Shown: positions 8,033 to 18,393 of the stretch, piece by piece
Position numbering within the stretch: the first letter of the stretch is position 1
Layout of the letters: each line of letters begins with the position of its first letter
Source: Allosphingosinicella deserti
GTDB lineage: Bacteria; Pseudomonadota; Alphaproteobacteria; Sphingomonadales; Sphingomonadaceae
NCBI RefSeq assembly: GCF_003012735.1
Contig: NZ_PXYI01000001.1
Location: forward strand, 620,001-684,000
DNA: 64,000 bases
Direction: 5' to 3'
Made by a program: the position numbers and the translations under genes
Notes under the pieces: generated by a model
Told to the model about the DNA's origin: nothing
The model's database searches: none
What the model saw: only the letters and a program-made list of their open reading frames with translations

Positions 8033-10012
8033 TCACTTTCTTTGCTCCGGCGGCACCAAGGGAGCATGGATGCGCGCGAATTCCTCCACCGGAAGTTTGC
8101 TCTCCTCCCGGTCGTAGGTCAGCAGTCCGTTCACTTCGCCTTCCACGTCGCTGGTCTGCGTGTAGACGGCGGCGCTGAGTCCGCGCTCGCGGGCCTGGCG
8201 CACGATCTCGTCGAACTTGCGCCGATAACGGTGGGCGTAGTCCTTTCGGTCCGTGGCGGTCTGGTATCCCCAGTTGCGCATCTCCGGCCTCCACACATGC
8301 CCCTCGAGCGGTAGCCCAATTCCGCCATATTCACCGATCACCACCGCCCGGTTGGCCTGGTAGGACGGCGCGTTGGGCACATCCTCATAGCTGTGGATGT
8401 CGTACATATCAGTCCCAGCATCGCCGGTGTCGGTCCAGCCGCTGGTCTTGTTGATGGTGCGGCTCGGATCGAGATCGCGCACCATCTTTCCTAGGCGCGT
8501 CGAGGCATATTGCCCCCAACCCTCGTTGTTGACGACCCAGGTCACGATCGACGGGTGGTTGCGCAGGTCGCTGATCATCCGTGTCAGCTCATATTCGAAC
8601 GCGTTTGTCGTCTCCTGCGGCATCACCGCTTCGGATTGCGACGACGGGCGGACGAACTGGTCGAGGCTGTCATTCTCCGCGCCCGAGGGCATATCCTGCC
8701 AGATCAGGATGCCCATCCGATCGGCCTCGTAATAATATTGCGCCGGCTCGACCTTGATGTGCTTGCGCAGCATGTTGAAGCCGGCCTTCTTCAGATACGC
8801 CAATTCCCAGCGTATCGCCTCCTCGGAGGGCGGCGTCAGCAGTCCGTCGGGCCACCAGCCCTGATCGAGGGTGCCGTTCTGGAACAGCGGCTTGTTGTTG
8901 AGCAGCAGCGCCGGCTGACCCGCGACCGGCCCGGCCCCTAGCGAGCTCTTGCGCATGCCGAAATAGCTCTCGACCGTGTCGGTCGGTGCGCCCTCGACCC
9001 TTGCGTCGCGGTATGCGGCGGCCTCGCGCTCGGTCAGGATCACGTCGCCGCGCGACTGATGCGGGCTTTTGTCCGTGTAACCGACTAGTGGATTCGCGAC
9101 CTTCACCAGTTCCAGCTTGAGGTCGTACAGGAACGGGTCGGACGGCGACCACAGGCGCGCGTCCGGGATCGCCAGCCGGCCAGGGCGGTTGCCCCGCACG
9201 ATCACGCTCGCGATCTTCCTACCTCTCGACGAGGCAGTGATCCGCACCGCGTCGGTATCGGTCGCGCTGTGGTTGAGGGCAACGTCGACCGCCAGCTCGC
9301 CTTTGTCGATATCGGGCGTGATCTTCACGTCCTCGATATGAAGCGGCGGTACCGGCTCCAGCCATACCGTCTGCCAGATGCCACTCACCGGCGTGTACCA
9401 GATGCTGTTGGGGTCGAGCTGTTGCTTGCCCCGGGGCTGCGCTCCAGCGGACGTCACATCGCTTACCTGCTCGACCAGATCGTTTTGGCCCGAGCGCAAA
9501 TAGTCGGTCACGTCGAGTGCGAACGAGTCGGACCCGCCACGATGCGAGCCGACCAGCGAGCCGTTGACCAAGATGTGCGCTTCATAGTCAACGGCGCCAA
9601 AGTGCAGCAGCACGCGCTGGCCCTGCCACTCCGCCGGCACGGCGAAGTTCCTGCGATACCAGATCCGATCGGTGGGCAGCACCGATCGCGCGACACCGGA
9701 CAGTTTCGCTTCGACCGCGAAAGGAACCAAGATCTTGCCGTCGGCGGTTGCCGGCATCGGCGCCGTCTTGTTGCGGATCGCATAATCCCACTGCCCATTG
9801 AGATTGAGCCAGCGCTCGCGCTTCATCTGCGGACGGGGATAGCTTCGCCAGGCATTGTCGGGGCGTACCTGCTTGCCCCAACGCGTGATCAGATCGCTGG
9901 TGTAGATTGGTGCACCGGTCTGCGCCTGCACCGGGGCCTGCGCCTGCGCCGAGACCGGCGCCGCCAGCGCGAGGGCGGTGAAGCCAAGCAACACATGCTT
10001 CATTCCGATCAT
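8033..10012 (-). CDS. Secreted glycoside hydrolase family 2 protein
   Basis: 659 residues with a cleavable signal peptide (MKHVLLGFTALALAAPVSAQA). The domain order is that of GH2: a sugar-binding jelly roll (about 60-210, RERWLNLNGQWDYAI and WYRRNFAVPAEW), an immunoglobulin-like beta sandwich (about 215-300), and a TIM barrel with MLRKHIKVEPAQYYYEADRMG. The acid/base is likely the Glu in VVNNEGWGQ and the nucleophile the Glu in VVIGEYGGIG. Substrate cannot be read directly; GH2 includes beta-galactosidases, beta-glucuronidases and mannosidases. The neighbouring receptor and kduI favour a uronate-bearing glycan. The start follows a GGAGGGG site. A 12-base motif upstream is shared with the receptor gene. 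Confidence 0.88.
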   Translation of the reverse strand: MIGMKHVLLGFTALALAAPVSAQAQAPVQAQTGAPIYTSDLITRWGKQVRPDNAWRSYPRPQMKRERWLNLNGQWDYAIRNKTAPMPATADGKILVPFAVEAKLSGVARSVLPTDRIWYRRNFAVPAEWQGQRVLLHFGAVDYEAHILVNGSLVGSHRGGSDSFALDVTDYLRSGQNDLVEQVSDVTSAGAQPRGKQQLDPNSIWYTPVSGIWQTVWLEPVPPLHIEDVKITPDIDKGELAVDVALNHSATDTDAVRITASSRGRKIASVIVRGNRPGRLAIPDARLWSPSDPFLYDLKLELVKVANPLVGYTDKSPHQSRGDVILTEREAAAYRDARVEGAPTDTVESYFGMRKSSLGAGPVAGQPALLLNNKPLFQNGTLDQGWWPDGLLTPPSEEAIRWELAYLKKAGFNMLRKHIKVEPAQYYYEADRMGILIWQDMPSGAENDSLDQFVRPSSQSEAVMPQETTNAFEYELTRMISDLRNHPSIVTWVVNNEGWGQYASTRLGKMVRDLDPSRTINKTSGWTDTGDAGTDMYDIHSYEDVPNAPSYQANRAVVIGEYGGIGLPLEGHVWRPEMRNWGYQTATDRKDYAHRYRRKFDEIVRQARERGLSAAVYTQTSDVEGEVNGLLTYDREESKLPVEEFARIHAPLVPPEQRK

Positions 10013-10192
10013 GTCTTCCCCTCCTGTTCGGCCGGACGCCTGCTCGTATTCACGGACGCCGGGGGGACGATCGAATCTTGGCCATATCCCGTGGCCGTCC
10101 TCCTCTCATCGCGCCCACATACTTAAGCCACTCACTCCGTCGTCCGGGCAAACCCAAAGCTCCATAGGTCGCCACTGCAAACTCCACAACTC

Positions 10193-10204
10193 ATATGACA
10201 ACAT
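10193..10204 (+). promoter_or_regulatory. Candidate operator copy 1, ATATGACAACAT
   Basis: A 12-base sequence repeated exactly at 10908-10919. This copy lies about 180 bases upstream of the GH2 start; the other is just before the receptor start. The half-site TTGTCATA on the opposite strand resembles GntR-type operators. Identity of the regulator is unknown. Confidence 0.35.
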
Positions 10205-10463
10205 TCTGATGATGGATCTGCCGACACTGCCTCGGCGCGGATTGGAATGGCAGATCTCGCACTCGCATACAGCTGATCCATCGGCGCGGCACGGCACCAG
10301 AAGGATGATCCCGGAGGTCTAAGGCCCGTCGAACCAGGACGAGTCCCCGAGGCGAGAGTCGGTGTGCCCCGTCAAGCAGGCGGCGGGAGGCCTTGCGGCA
10401 ACGCGTATTCCAGCGTGCACTCGCTCAGCTTCACTCCGCCTTCTTCAAGCAAGAAAGAGATAC

Positions 10464-10477
10464 TTGTATGATAACAA
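10464..10477. promoter_or_regulatory. Candidate operator, TTGT-N6-ACAA palindrome
   Basis: TTGTATGATAACAA is an imperfect palindrome that contains a one-base variant of the TATGACAAC core present in the two 12-base repeats. It lies between them in the same intergenic region. Confidence 0.3.
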
Positions 10478-10907
10478 ATCCGATGATAGTGATTCGGCTA
10501 TCGACCGATGAGGACGGCAAGAACCCGCCCACCGGTCGACCGACTTTGCAGGTGATCGGCTTGAGCGCACGCGTGGCGCACAAATCGTTCTCGGCACAGT
10601 GGAGAGGAGCGTCAGGCATTTCCGAGCATAAGGCTGTCCCGTGTCGCGGGCGCATCTGAGCGCGTTAAGCTAAGCATTGGCCTAGAAGGCGGAAGGTCGG
10701 GTGAGTTGTTGCTTACCCGAGCGGGGGTCGACGCATGTCGCGCGTCCGTGCTGCTCATCCCGGCAGGCCGCTGGCGCGGCGGCAGTTCTTGCGAGCGGAG
10801 CGCACCGATCTCGCCGGTCCGCCGCGCCGAAAGGCGGCACCGCTGGGTGCACATCATTGCTCCCGGACGGGGCGGCAGCCGGCGCCGCTGCCTGATTAAG
10901 TAAAAAG

Positions 10908-10919
10908 ATATGACAACAT
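10908..10919 (+). promoter_or_regulatory. Candidate operator copy 2, ATATGACAACAT
   Basis: Exact copy of the motif at 10193-10204, placed 16 bases before the TonB receptor start codon, where a bound repressor would block transcription or translation initiation. Confidence 0.35.
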
Positions 10920-10935
10920 CAGAGAGGGGAATATA

Positions 10936-13713
10936 ATGCTGAACCGGTGTGCATCTGCCGCCTTGCTGACCATGGCCGGCCATATCGTGGGGATGCCGCC
11001 GGCCTCCGCCCAGGCGGCAGACGCCCCGGAAGTCGCCCCACCCGCGCCCGCGGCAGCTGACTCCGCTTCGGAGCAGGAGATCGTCGTCACCGGCATCCGT
11101 CAGAGCCTGCAGGCCGCCGCCGACATCAAGCGGACCGCGGTTAACGTAGTCGACTCGATCGTCGCGGAGGACATCGGCAAGCTCCCCGATCTGACCACAG
11201 CGTCCGCGTTGCAGCGCATCCCCGGCGTTCAGGTGGTGGTCGGCGGCAACAACGAGATCGTCGGGGCGCGCATCCGGGGTCTGGAGGACATCATCTCGAC
11301 TCTGAACGGGCGCGAGATCTTCACCGGGGTCGGGCGCGGGTTCTCCTTCCAGGATCTGCCTGCGGAGGCTCTTGCAGGCGTCGACGTCTACAAGTCGAAC
11401 TCGGCTGATCGGATCGAAGGCGGGGTCGGCGGCGGGGTCAATCTGCGTCTGCGCCGAGCGCTCGACTTCAAGGAACTGACGCTGTCCGGCAGCGGCCGTG
11501 TCACCTATTTGCAGGAAGCGGGATCGGACAACACGTTCAATCCCGCCGTCAGCGGCCTCGTCGCCAACCGCTGGAACACGGGCATCGGCGATATCGCGGC
11601 GATGGTCGGCATCTCCTACCAGCGCAACGAATATGCCCGTCCGGTTGCCTGGAACGATTGGACGCGCAGCACCAACGTCGCCCCTGGCCGCACGTCCCCG
11701 AACCTCCATTCTCCGACCGGGTTCGCCGCGGGCGTCGAACATGGCCATTACGAACGTCCGCAAGGCAATTTCTCGCTCGAATGGGCGCCCGACAAGACCA
11801 GCAAGATCTATCTGGAAGGCCTCTATGCCGGCTTTCGCGGCAACGTCTACCAGGCTCGCCCCACCTTTCGCGCGTTTACCGGCACGTCCTTCGTCGCCGA
11901 GGCCGGCGATACGTGCGAGGACTTCGCGGTGGGGCCAGACGGCTATTTCTCGTCCAACGTCCGCTCCGAAAGCAATCCCAGGGGAACCGGCACGATACAG
12001 CGCCTCTGCAACGCCACCGGCTATACCGCCAGGAACATCGAATATTACACCGCGAGCGTCGCCAACAAGGCGAAGACGGATATCTTCGTGATCGCGACCG
12101 GCTTCAACAAGCAATATGGGGCGCTCAGCTGGAACACCGACATCTCCTATGAATCCTCGACCAACCGCAACGACAGCTTCCGCGTCGACATCGGCAAGCG
12201 TATCCCCGAGCTGATCCAGGTCCGCGACGACAATCACGTCGTCAAGGCCACGATGCCCGGCAATCCGATGAACGACCCTGCTGGCCTCGCCTTCACCAAC
12301 GGCATGACCGAGGATATCAATCGCAGCAAGGGCACGATGTGGGCCGTGATGAGCGACCTCAGATACGATTTCGGCGGCTTCATCGATTATATCCAGGCTG
12401 GTGTGCGCGTTGCCCGGCGCAAGGCGGGGTTCGAACAATATCTCGGCGGACCGCCCGCACCGGGCGGATCGTTCGTCACTCCGCTCGCCACGGCGGGCCT
12501 GCCGTCCAACATCCTCGTCGAGGCTCCCGGCGTGCCGCAGATGAACGATGGTGCAGGCTACCTGCAGATCGACCCGGAATATTTGATGCAGGAGGATATC
12601 AAGCGGCAGCTGCGCACGCTCTACCGGATATCGCCGGACAGGCCGGCATTCGATCCGACCCGCGATTACGACGCGCAGGAGAAGAATTACGCGGGGTTCG
12701 TGCAGGCTCGCTATGCCTTCGCGCTCACCGACGGGATCGAGGTCGACGGCCTGGTCGGCGCCCGCCTGACCCGCACCGACCGCACGATCGCCGGTGCCGG
12801 CCGAGTCACCGATCCGGCGACCGGGACTTTCACGGTGGTTGCGGTCAACCGCTCGACCAGCGACACCGACATCCTGCCCAATGCCAGCGCACGGGTGAAC
12901 TTCGGTGGCGGGCTGCAATCCCGGCTGAACTATTCCAAGACGCTGTCGCGGCCGAGCTTTTCGCAGCTCAATCCGGGGCTCAGCTACGTCGTGTCCTACG
13001 TCAACACCATCCAGAATTCGGGTTCGGGCGGCAATCCGGATCTTCGGCCACAAAAGGCCGACAGCTTCGATGCCTCGCTCGAATATTATTTCGGCCGCAG
13101 CAACTACGTGTCGGCGGTGGCATTCTACCGCGACATTACCGATCGCGTGGTCACCGGAACCGAGGTTCGCACCATCGACGGCCTTCAATATGTGATCTCG
13201 ACGCCGCGCAATCTCGGCTCGGCCACGATCAAGGGCCTTGAGCTCAGCGGCCAGATCTTCTTTGATTTCCTGCCCGAAGGGCTGGACGGTCTGGGCGCAC
13301 TCGGCAATTTCACCATCGTCGATAGCGAGGTGACCACCCCCGACGACCGGCTGCAGGGCCTGTCGCTGCTCGGCGTCTCGAAATACAATTACAACATAGG
13401 CCTGATCTACGAGAAATACGGCATCTCCGCGCGCGTGATCTACACCTACCGCTCGCGCTATTTCGACGGCGACATCACCAATGGCCTGTCGCTCAGGCCG
13501 GTCTCGCTTCCTGTCGGCCTGAACGGTATCCGCGCGGCCGGACGTCTCGATTTCGGCGTGAATTACGACCTGACACCCGACATCACCCTCAGCTTCGCGG
13601 GGACCAACATCACCGGGCAGAGGACGATCAACTTCGAAACCCGTCCGGATTTCCCGCGCGAGGTCCGCAACGATGATACCACCTACTCGCTCGGCGTGCG
13701 CTTCAGCTTCTGA
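10936..13713 (+). CDS. TonB-dependent receptor, Caulobacter type
   Basis: 925 residues. After a signal peptide ending near PPASAQA comes a TonB-box-like segment EQEIVVTGIRQSLQ, then the plug domain (about 60-190; DIGKLPDLTTASALQRIPGVQ, RIRGLEDIISTLNGREIF) and the outer-membrane barrel. The last residues (TYSLGVRFSF) end in the aromatic residue required for barrel assembly. The plug style matches the Caulobacter-type receptors that import oligosaccharides in sphingomonads. It starts after an AGAGGGGA site. The diverging GH2 gene and downstream kduI suggest that it imports a uronate-containing oligosaccharide made outside or in the periplasm. Confidence 0.95.
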   Translation: MLNRCASAALLTMAGHIVGMPPASAQAADAPEVAPPAPAAADSASEQEIVVTGIRQSLQAAADIKRTAVNVVDSIVAEDIGKLPDLTTASALQRIPGVQVVVGGNNEIVGARIRGLEDIISTLNGREIFTGVGRGFSFQDLPAEALAGVDVYKSNSADRIEGGVGGGVNLRLRRALDFKELTLSGSGRVTYLQEAGSDNTFNPAVSGLVANRWNTGIGDIAAMVGISYQRNEYARPVAWNDWTRSTNVAPGRTSPNLHSPTGFAAGVEHGHYERPQGNFSLEWAPDKTSKIYLEGLYAGFRGNVYQARPTFRAFTGTSFVAEAGDTCEDFAVGPDGYFSSNVRSESNPRGTGTIQRLCNATGYTARNIEYYTASVANKAKTDIFVIATGFNKQYGALSWNTDISYESSTNRNDSFRVDIGKRIPELIQVRDDNHVVKATMPGNPMNDPAGLAFTNGMTEDINRSKGTMWAVMSDLRYDFGGFIDYIQAGVRVARRKAGFEQYLGGPPAPGGSFVTPLATAGLPSNILVEAPGVPQMNDGAGYLQIDPEYLMQEDIKRQLRTLYRISPDRPAFDPTRDYDAQEKNYAGFVQARYAFALTDGIEVDGLVGARLTRTDRTIAGAGRVTDPATGTFTVVAVNRSTSDTDILPNASARVNFGGGLQSRLNYSKTLSRPSFSQLNPGLSYVVSYVNTIQNSGSGGNPDLRPQKADSFDASLEYYFGRSNYVSAVAFYRDITDRVVTGTEVRTIDGLQYVISTPRNLGSATIKGLELSGQIFFDFLPEGLDGLGALGNFTIVDSEVTTPDDRLQGLSLLGVSKYNYNIGLIYEKYGISARVIYTYRSRYFDGDITNGLSLRPVSLPVGLNGIRAAGRLDFGVNYDLTPDITLSFAGTNITGQRTINFETRPDFPREVRNDDTTYSLGVRFSF

Positions 13714-13820
13714 GGCTTGGAATAGGAACGATATGCCCGATCCCCGCCGATGACGGACGGAGGGGAGGGCTCGGGCGGCCCAGCAGGGTTCGCATCACCG
13801 GATGATACAGGAGAAACGTT

Positions 13821-15980
13821 TTGCGCGGTTCGAAAAAGCACAGGATGACATGGCTGGGAGTGGGGTTCGCTCTGGCCGGCATCGCGGCACCGCTGGCTGC
13901 GGCGCCGGCTGGGGGGGGCCTCACCAAGCTGAGCCGGTCGACGCAGGCGCTGTCGGGAGACGTGCGGGTGACTCGCGCCGCAGATGCGGTGACGATCGAC
14001 TGGCCGGCTGGAAGCGCGGTGCGCGGCGAGCTGGTGCTGTCGCTCCAGCGCGATCGTCCGCTGATCCAGTCGGTGGCGATCGGCGGCCGCGCCGTGCTCT
14101 CGGGAGTCGATCCGGCGGGTGTGGTGACCGTCGGCACGCGCGATCTCAAGCAGGGATGGACCGTGTTCTTCGACAATCCTCGTGAGCGGCCGTTCGAAGC
14201 CTTCCCACTCACGCTGCGGCGTGACGGTATCAGCGTCCGCAAGGATGGGGGCTACACCAAGGTCACGGTCGGCGGTGCGGCCGCGGGACCGTTTTCGGGC
14301 ACGTTCGAATTTACCATCTATCCAGGCTCGCCACTGATCCGGGCAGCGATGGTGATGTCGACCCAGCGACCGGCAACGGCCTACACGTTCGATGCCGGAC
14401 TTACCGCACCGACCTCGGCCGCGATGCCGTGGCGATCGATCGCCTATACCGATCTGACCGACACCCTGGTGCGGCGCGAAGGCGCGGACGCCCGCAGGCC
14501 GGCGGCCGCCCCGGAAGTGCGCGCGCGCATGATCGTCGCCGAAGGAGCGGCCGGCGGCGCGCTTGCGATCGTGCCGCCGCCGCACCAATTCTTCTACCCC
14601 GTCGATTATGCCAACAACGACAACAGCGCCTGGTACGGCAGCGACTATCGCGTGCTTGCCGGGCGCACGGGCTTCGGAGTGCGTCAGACCCTGGAGGGGG
14701 ACCGACGCTGGGTGCCATGGGTCAATGCGAAGCCGGGCACGATGCAGGACATGGGTATCTTCTACCTGGCCGACCAGGGCGATGCCGCCACCGTCAGCCA
14801 GGCGGCACTGGCGCTGACTCGCGGCGATCGCTTCAAGGCGCTGGCCGGGCACCGTACTTTCACCAGCCATTATCACGTCGAACACGCGGTCGACTTCCTC
14901 AATCGTGCGCGCTTCCAGCAATCGACGGGCGTGCCTGCCGGCCTTGAAACTCCCGAGTTCGTCTCACGCTTCAAGGCGATGAACGTCGAGATCGTTCATC
15001 TCGCCGAGCTGCATCTGGGAAACAAGGAGCTCGATCGTGCCGGAGACCGGCTCACCCTGCTAAAGACGATTCACGGCGAGACGGCGCGACTCTCCGACGA
15101 TCAATTGCTGCTACTACCGGGCGAGGAGCCGAACGTGCATTTGGGCGGCCATTGGCTCAGCATGTTCCCGAAACCAGTTTACTGGACGCTCGATCGCAAG
15201 GAAGGTCAGCCGTTCGTCGAAGACGATCCGGTGCTCGGCAAGGTCTATCACGTGGGGTCGTCCGACGACGTCCTCAAACTGATGGAGGTCGAACGGGGGC
15301 TGATGTGGACTGCTCATCCACGAATCAAGAGCTCGTTCGGCTTCCCCGATGCCTACCGCGAGGCACCCTTCTTCAAGAGCGATCGCTTCCTCGGCGGCGC
15401 CTGGAAGGCAATGCCCTCCGACCTTTCCGAGCCCCGGCTGGGCTCCCGTGTCCTCGACCTGCTGGATGACATGAACAATTGGGCGGCGGGCCCCGGAGAG
15501 CGCAAGATCACGCCAGGCGAAGTCGACGTTTTCCAGATTGACCGTCGCAGTGAGCTCTATGCGCACATGAACGTCAATTATCTGCGGCTGAACGGACCGC
15601 TGCCGACCCATGCGGGCGGCTGGAGCTCGGTGCTGGACGCGGTCCGCGGCGGTCACTTCTTCACGACTACGGGCGAGGTCCTGATCCCGAGCTTCACCGT
15701 CGATGGCGCGCAGAGCGGCGAAACCGCTGCCGCCGGCACGCGGGCGAAAGTCCGGGCAACTATCGAGTGGACGTTTCCATTAGCCTTTGCGGAAATCGTG
15801 AGCGGTGACGGCACCCGAGTCTTCCGCGATCGCATCGATCTGACCGACGGAGCGCCGTTCGGCAGCCGTACGATCACTAGGGAAATCGATCTCGGCGGGC
15901 GCAAGTGGGCCCGGCTTGAGGTGTGGGATGTCGCGGCCAACGGCGCATTCACCCAGCCGGTGTTCCTCGATCGCCGGTGA
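13821..15980 (+). CDS. Secreted CehA/PHP-like protein of unknown substrate
   Basis: 719 residues, starting at a TTG after an AGGAG site; an ATG 24 bases later is an alternative. It has a signal peptide ([25 protein letters not shown]). The N-terminal 280 residues look like an all-beta domain. The C-terminal half has the order of motifs found in CehA/McbA-type PHP metallohydrolases: a histidine cluster ([14 protein letters not shown]), a Glu/His strand ([11 protein letters not shown]), [16 protein letters not shown], and AHPR followed by a GG-containing helix. The usual DLHxH opening is altered, so the metal site may be degenerate. Position between receptor and kduI suggests a periplasmic role in glycan processing. 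Function is not established. Confidence 0.6.
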   Translation: MRGSKKHRMTWLGVGFALAGIAAPLAAAPAGGGLTKLSRSTQALSGDVRVTRAADAVTIDWPAGSAVRGELVLSLQRDRPLIQSVAIGGRAVLSGVDPAGVVTVGTRDLKQGWTVFFDNPRERPFEAFPLTLRRDGISVRKDGGYTKVTVGGAAAGPFSGTFEFTIYPGSPLIRAAMVMSTQRPATAYTFDAGLTAPTSAAMPWRSIAYTDLTDTLVRREGADARRPAAAPEVRARMIVAEGAAGGALAIVPPPHQFFYPVDYANNDNSAWYGSDYRVLAGRTGFGVRQTLEGDRRWVPWVNAKPGTMQDMGIFYLADQGDAATVSQAALALTRGDRFKALAGHRTFTSHYHVEHAVDFLNRARFQQSTGVPAGLETPEFVSRFKAMNVEIVHLAELHLGNKELDRAGDRLTLLKTIHGETARLSDDQLLLLPGEEPNVHLGGHWLSMFPKPVYWTLDRKEGQPFVEDDPVLGKVYHVGSSDDVLKLMEVERGLMWTAHPRIKSSFGFPDAYREAPFFKSDRFLGGAWKAMPSDLSEPRLGSRVLDLLDDMNNWAAGPGERKITPGEVDVFQIDRRSELYAHMNVNYLRLNGPLPTHAGGWSSVLDAVRGGHFFTTTGEVLIPSFTVDGAQSGETAAAGTRAKVRATIEWTFPLAFAEIVSGDGTRVFRDRIDLTDGAPFGSRTITREIDLGGRKWARLEVWDVAANGAFTQPVFLDRR

Positions 15981-16050
15981 CTGTCTGCTGGCGCGCTGCC
16001 CCGCCCCTCCCGACGTCAAGGCGGCCGAGCTTTTCAAACGAAAGACGAAC

Positions 16051-16890
16051 ATGTTCGAACGAACCTATTACGCCACCCATCCCGATGTGATGCAGGGTGC
16101 GCCCACCGAGACGCTGCGCGCGCTCTACCTAATCGACACATTGTTCCGACCGGGCGCATGCGTCCTCAACTACACGCACGCAGACCGGCTGGTGATTGGA
16201 GGCGTTGTGGTGGAGCATGGCAGCGTGGTTCTCCCCGCGCAGGTCGAGCCCGCGTCCACTGCGGGTCATCCCTTTCTCGAGCGTCGCGAATTGGCGGTAG
16301 TCAACGTTGGCGCCGCCGAAGGAGCGGTGACGGTCGATGGCGAGCTGTTCACGCTGGCGCCAAAGGATTGCCTCTACGTGACGATGGGCGCGGCCGACGT
16401 GCAGTTCGCGGGCGATGGCGCGCGCTTCTATCTGGTGTCGGCGCCCGCGCACGCCGCATTCCGAACCCGCAAGGTTTCCATTGTCGATGCCAATCGGCTC
16501 GAGCGCGGGAGCATGGAGGAGGCCAATGATCGCACGATCTACCAACTCGTCATCCCCGGCGTCTGCGATAGTGCGCAGCTGGTTCTCGGAATGACGACGC
16601 TGAAGCCCGGCAGCGTCTGGAACACGATGCCGCCGCACGTCCATGCGCGCAGGAGCGAGATCTATTTCTACTTTGAACTCGGCGACACCCAGGATCGAGT
16701 AATGCACTTCATGGGCGAGGGAGAGGCCACCCGTCACATTGTCCTCGCCAACGAGCAAGCTGTGATCTCTCCGCCCTGGTCAATCCATATGGGCGTGGCT
16801 ACCCGTGCCTACACGTTTATCTGGGCGATGGCGGGGGAGAACCAAGATTATGGCGATATGGACGTCATGGACATCTGCCAACTCCGCTAG
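16051..16890 (+). CDS. kduI: 5-dehydro-4-deoxy-D-glucuronate isomerase
   Basis: 279 residues, the normal size of KduI. It is a double cupin. The metal ligands are present in order: His196 and His198 in [14 protein letters not shown], Glu203 in the same motif, and a histidine near 246 (WSIHMG); the first three match the E. coli numbering. It converts 5-keto-4-deoxyuronate, released by polysaccharide lyases from pectin or similar glycans, to 3-deoxy-D-glycero-2,5-hexodiulosonate in the cytoplasm. The ATG at 16051 begins the family-typical [12 protein letters not shown]. It follows the CehA-like gene with 70 bases between. The partner reductase KduD is not in the window. Confidence 0.95.
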   Translation: MFERTYYATHPDVMQGAPTETLRALYLIDTLFRPGACVLNYTHADRLVIGGVVVEHGSVVLPAQVEPASTAGHPFLERRELAVVNVGAAEGAVTVDGELFTLAPKDCLYVTMGAADVQFAGDGARFYLVSAPAHAAFRTRKVSIVDANRLERGSMEEANDRTIYQLVIPGVCDSAQLVLGMTTLKPGSVWNTMPPHVHARRSEIYFYFELGDTQDRVMHFMGEGEATRHIVLANEQAVISPPWSIHMGVATRAYTFIWAMAGENQDYGDMDVMDICQLR

Positions 16891-17063
16891 GTGCCGACGG
16901 ACGGTGGTCTCGCCATGTCCTCGGCTGTAAACAGCCATCGGCTCCGGCCAGCCTTACGCCTAGGTGGCCGGCCGGATGGCGGAGTACGCAGCTTCCGCTC
17001 ATGACCGCCGCGCTTATTCGCCCCGCCCACTCGCAACGACAGCTCCCGACCAATTCACGACCT

Positions 17064-17963
17064 TCAGTGGCTGTGCTGCGGATGACCGTCTGTGCCGAAA
17101 GCTGCCGCCACATGGCGGAGCTTGTCAGGATTACGAACTATATAGATCCCCATGATGCGGCCATCGCGTACATCAAGCGCAGTGGTCTGGAGCACGTCGC
17201 CCCGATCGATACTGATGTAGCCGGGCAGGCCGTTAATGGTCGCGGTGCGTAGCAGCGTCGGCGCTGACGTGTACTTCCGACGCAGCCCGAGGAACAAGCG
17301 AAGCGCTCGGTCGATCCCACGCACCACATTGCGGAAAGCGATGACCTTGCCGCCGCCATCGGAATGGATCTCGACGTCGCGCGCCAGCAATGCCGACAAT
17401 GCGACCGTGTCACCGTCGCGCGCAGCAGAAAAGAAGGCTCGCGCGATCTGATCGGCCTCCGTCGCCTCTACGGTAAAACGTGGCCGCGCATGCTGCACGT
17501 GCTTGCGTGCGCGCGAGGCAAGCTGTCGCACGGCTGCAGGCTCCCGCCCCAATGTCGTCGCGACATCGGTCAGCGCCATGTCGAACACGTCGTGGAGCAG
17601 AAAGGCAGCACGCTCCAGCGGCGACAGGCGCTCCATGGCGAGCATCAGAGTGAGCGTCACGTCATCGGCGATCGCCTCCTCCGCCTCGGTCGTGCCCATG
17701 AGCGGTTCGGGCAGCCAGGCCCCGACATAGGTCTCCCGGCGTGCGCGGGCCGACTTGAGCTGGTCGAGGCAGAGACGCGTAACAACGCGGGTCAGATAGG
17801 CCGCCGGCGTGTCAACGCTCTCCGCCCTTGCCGCCCATCGCAGCCAGGCCTCCTGAACGACATCCTCCGCCTCGCTGACCGATCCGAGCATCCGATAGCC
17901 AAGACGCAGCAGTCTTGGCCGCTCGGCCTCGAAACCAGCGAGGCGTCCGTCATTGGGCGGCAC
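17064..17963 (-). CDS. ECF41-family RNA polymerase sigma factor with SnoaL-like C-terminal domain
   Basis: 299 residues. Region 2 (FEAERPRLLRLGYRMLGS, EAEDVVQEAWLRW) and region 4 (LSPLERAAFLLHDVFDM, then a helix-turn-helix) are followed by a SnoaL-like domain of about 100 residues. The three ECF41 signature motifs are all present: WLPEP, DGGGK and NPDKL. The GTG at 17963 was chosen because GGAGGA lies seven bases before it; the longer frame upstream has no such site. It overlaps the preceding membrane-protein gene by 14 bases. In ECF41 the C-terminal extension replaces an anti-sigma factor and tunes activity. The gene is third in an operon led by an ECF41-type promoter, so it is probably autoregulated. 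Confidence 0.93.
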   Translation of the reverse strand: MPPNDGRLAGFEAERPRLLRLGYRMLGSVSEAEDVVQEAWLRWAARAESVDTPAAYLTRVVTRLCLDQLKSARARRETYVGAWLPEPLMGTTEAEEAIADDVTLTLMLAMERLSPLERAAFLLHDVFDMALTDVATTLGREPAAVRQLASRARKHVQHARPRFTVEATEADQIARAFFSAARDGDTVALSALLARDVEIHSDGGGKVIAFRNVVRGIDRALRLFLGLRRKYTSAPTLLRTATINGLPGYISIDRGDVLQTTALDVRDGRIMGIYIVRNPDKLRHVAAAFGTDGHPQHSH

Positions 17964-18393
17964 GAGAGTCCTCCACCGGATGCGACCGGCGACTGCCGCC
18001 TGCCGCATCGCGCCACGCCCACAGGGCGAGAGCGGCCGTCAGTATAGCCGGAAGTGTCACTGCGGGAAAATCCTGAACCAGCGCGCCCGTCCCGCAGATG
18101 CCCACCGCCACCTCCCAGAAATGGAACAGCGCGTGGCCCCCAAGCCAGAGCGCAGCGAGGGACCACAGCGTGACGCGTGCCGCCGGCCGCGCGGCACCCG
18201 TCAGCATCGCGATACCGACTAGAAGGAAGATCAGTCCGATATCGCGCAGGAAGTGCTGGTTGAACGGGCCGGTGGTGGTGACGCCCGGGACCGCGAAGTA
18301 CCAGTTCGCAGGCGAGATCAGCATGAACAAGCCATTGGCTATGGCCCCGAGACCGAGCGCTACCGCCAGCGCAATAGGATGGCGCCTGTTCAT
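17950..18393 (-). CDS. Small four-helix membrane protein
   Basis: 147 residues with four predicted membrane helices, roughly at 7-27, 43-63, 70-90 and 107-125. The ATG at 18393 overlaps the stop of the oxidoreductase gene (ATGA); the frame extends upstream but without support. It sits between the oxidoreductase and ECF41 sigma factor in one operon. No family with a known reaction could be named; DoxX- or DUF-type inner-membrane proteins are common in such places. Confidence 0.8.
   Translation of the reverse strand: MNRRHPIALAVALGLGAIANGLFMLISPANWYFAVPGVTTTGPFNQHFLRDIGLIFLLVGIAMLTGAARPAARVTLWSLAALWLGGHALFHFWEVAVGICGTGALVQDFPAVTLPAILTAALALWAWRDAAGGSRRSHPVEDSRAAQ

Larger units (their letters stand above)
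10013..10935. other. Divergent intergenic region between GH2 and TonB receptor genes
   Basis: About 920 bases with lower GC than its surroundings in the parts around 10150-10220 and 10440-10500. Short frames here are not protein-like. It holds three related sequence motifs, annotated separately, that could be regulator sites, and must contain both promoters. Confidence 0.5.

Noticed and set aside
10612-13188. 858-codon frame on the minus strand
   Set aside because: It mirrors the TonB receptor gene; GC-rich codon bias produces such antisense frames. No recognisable domain.
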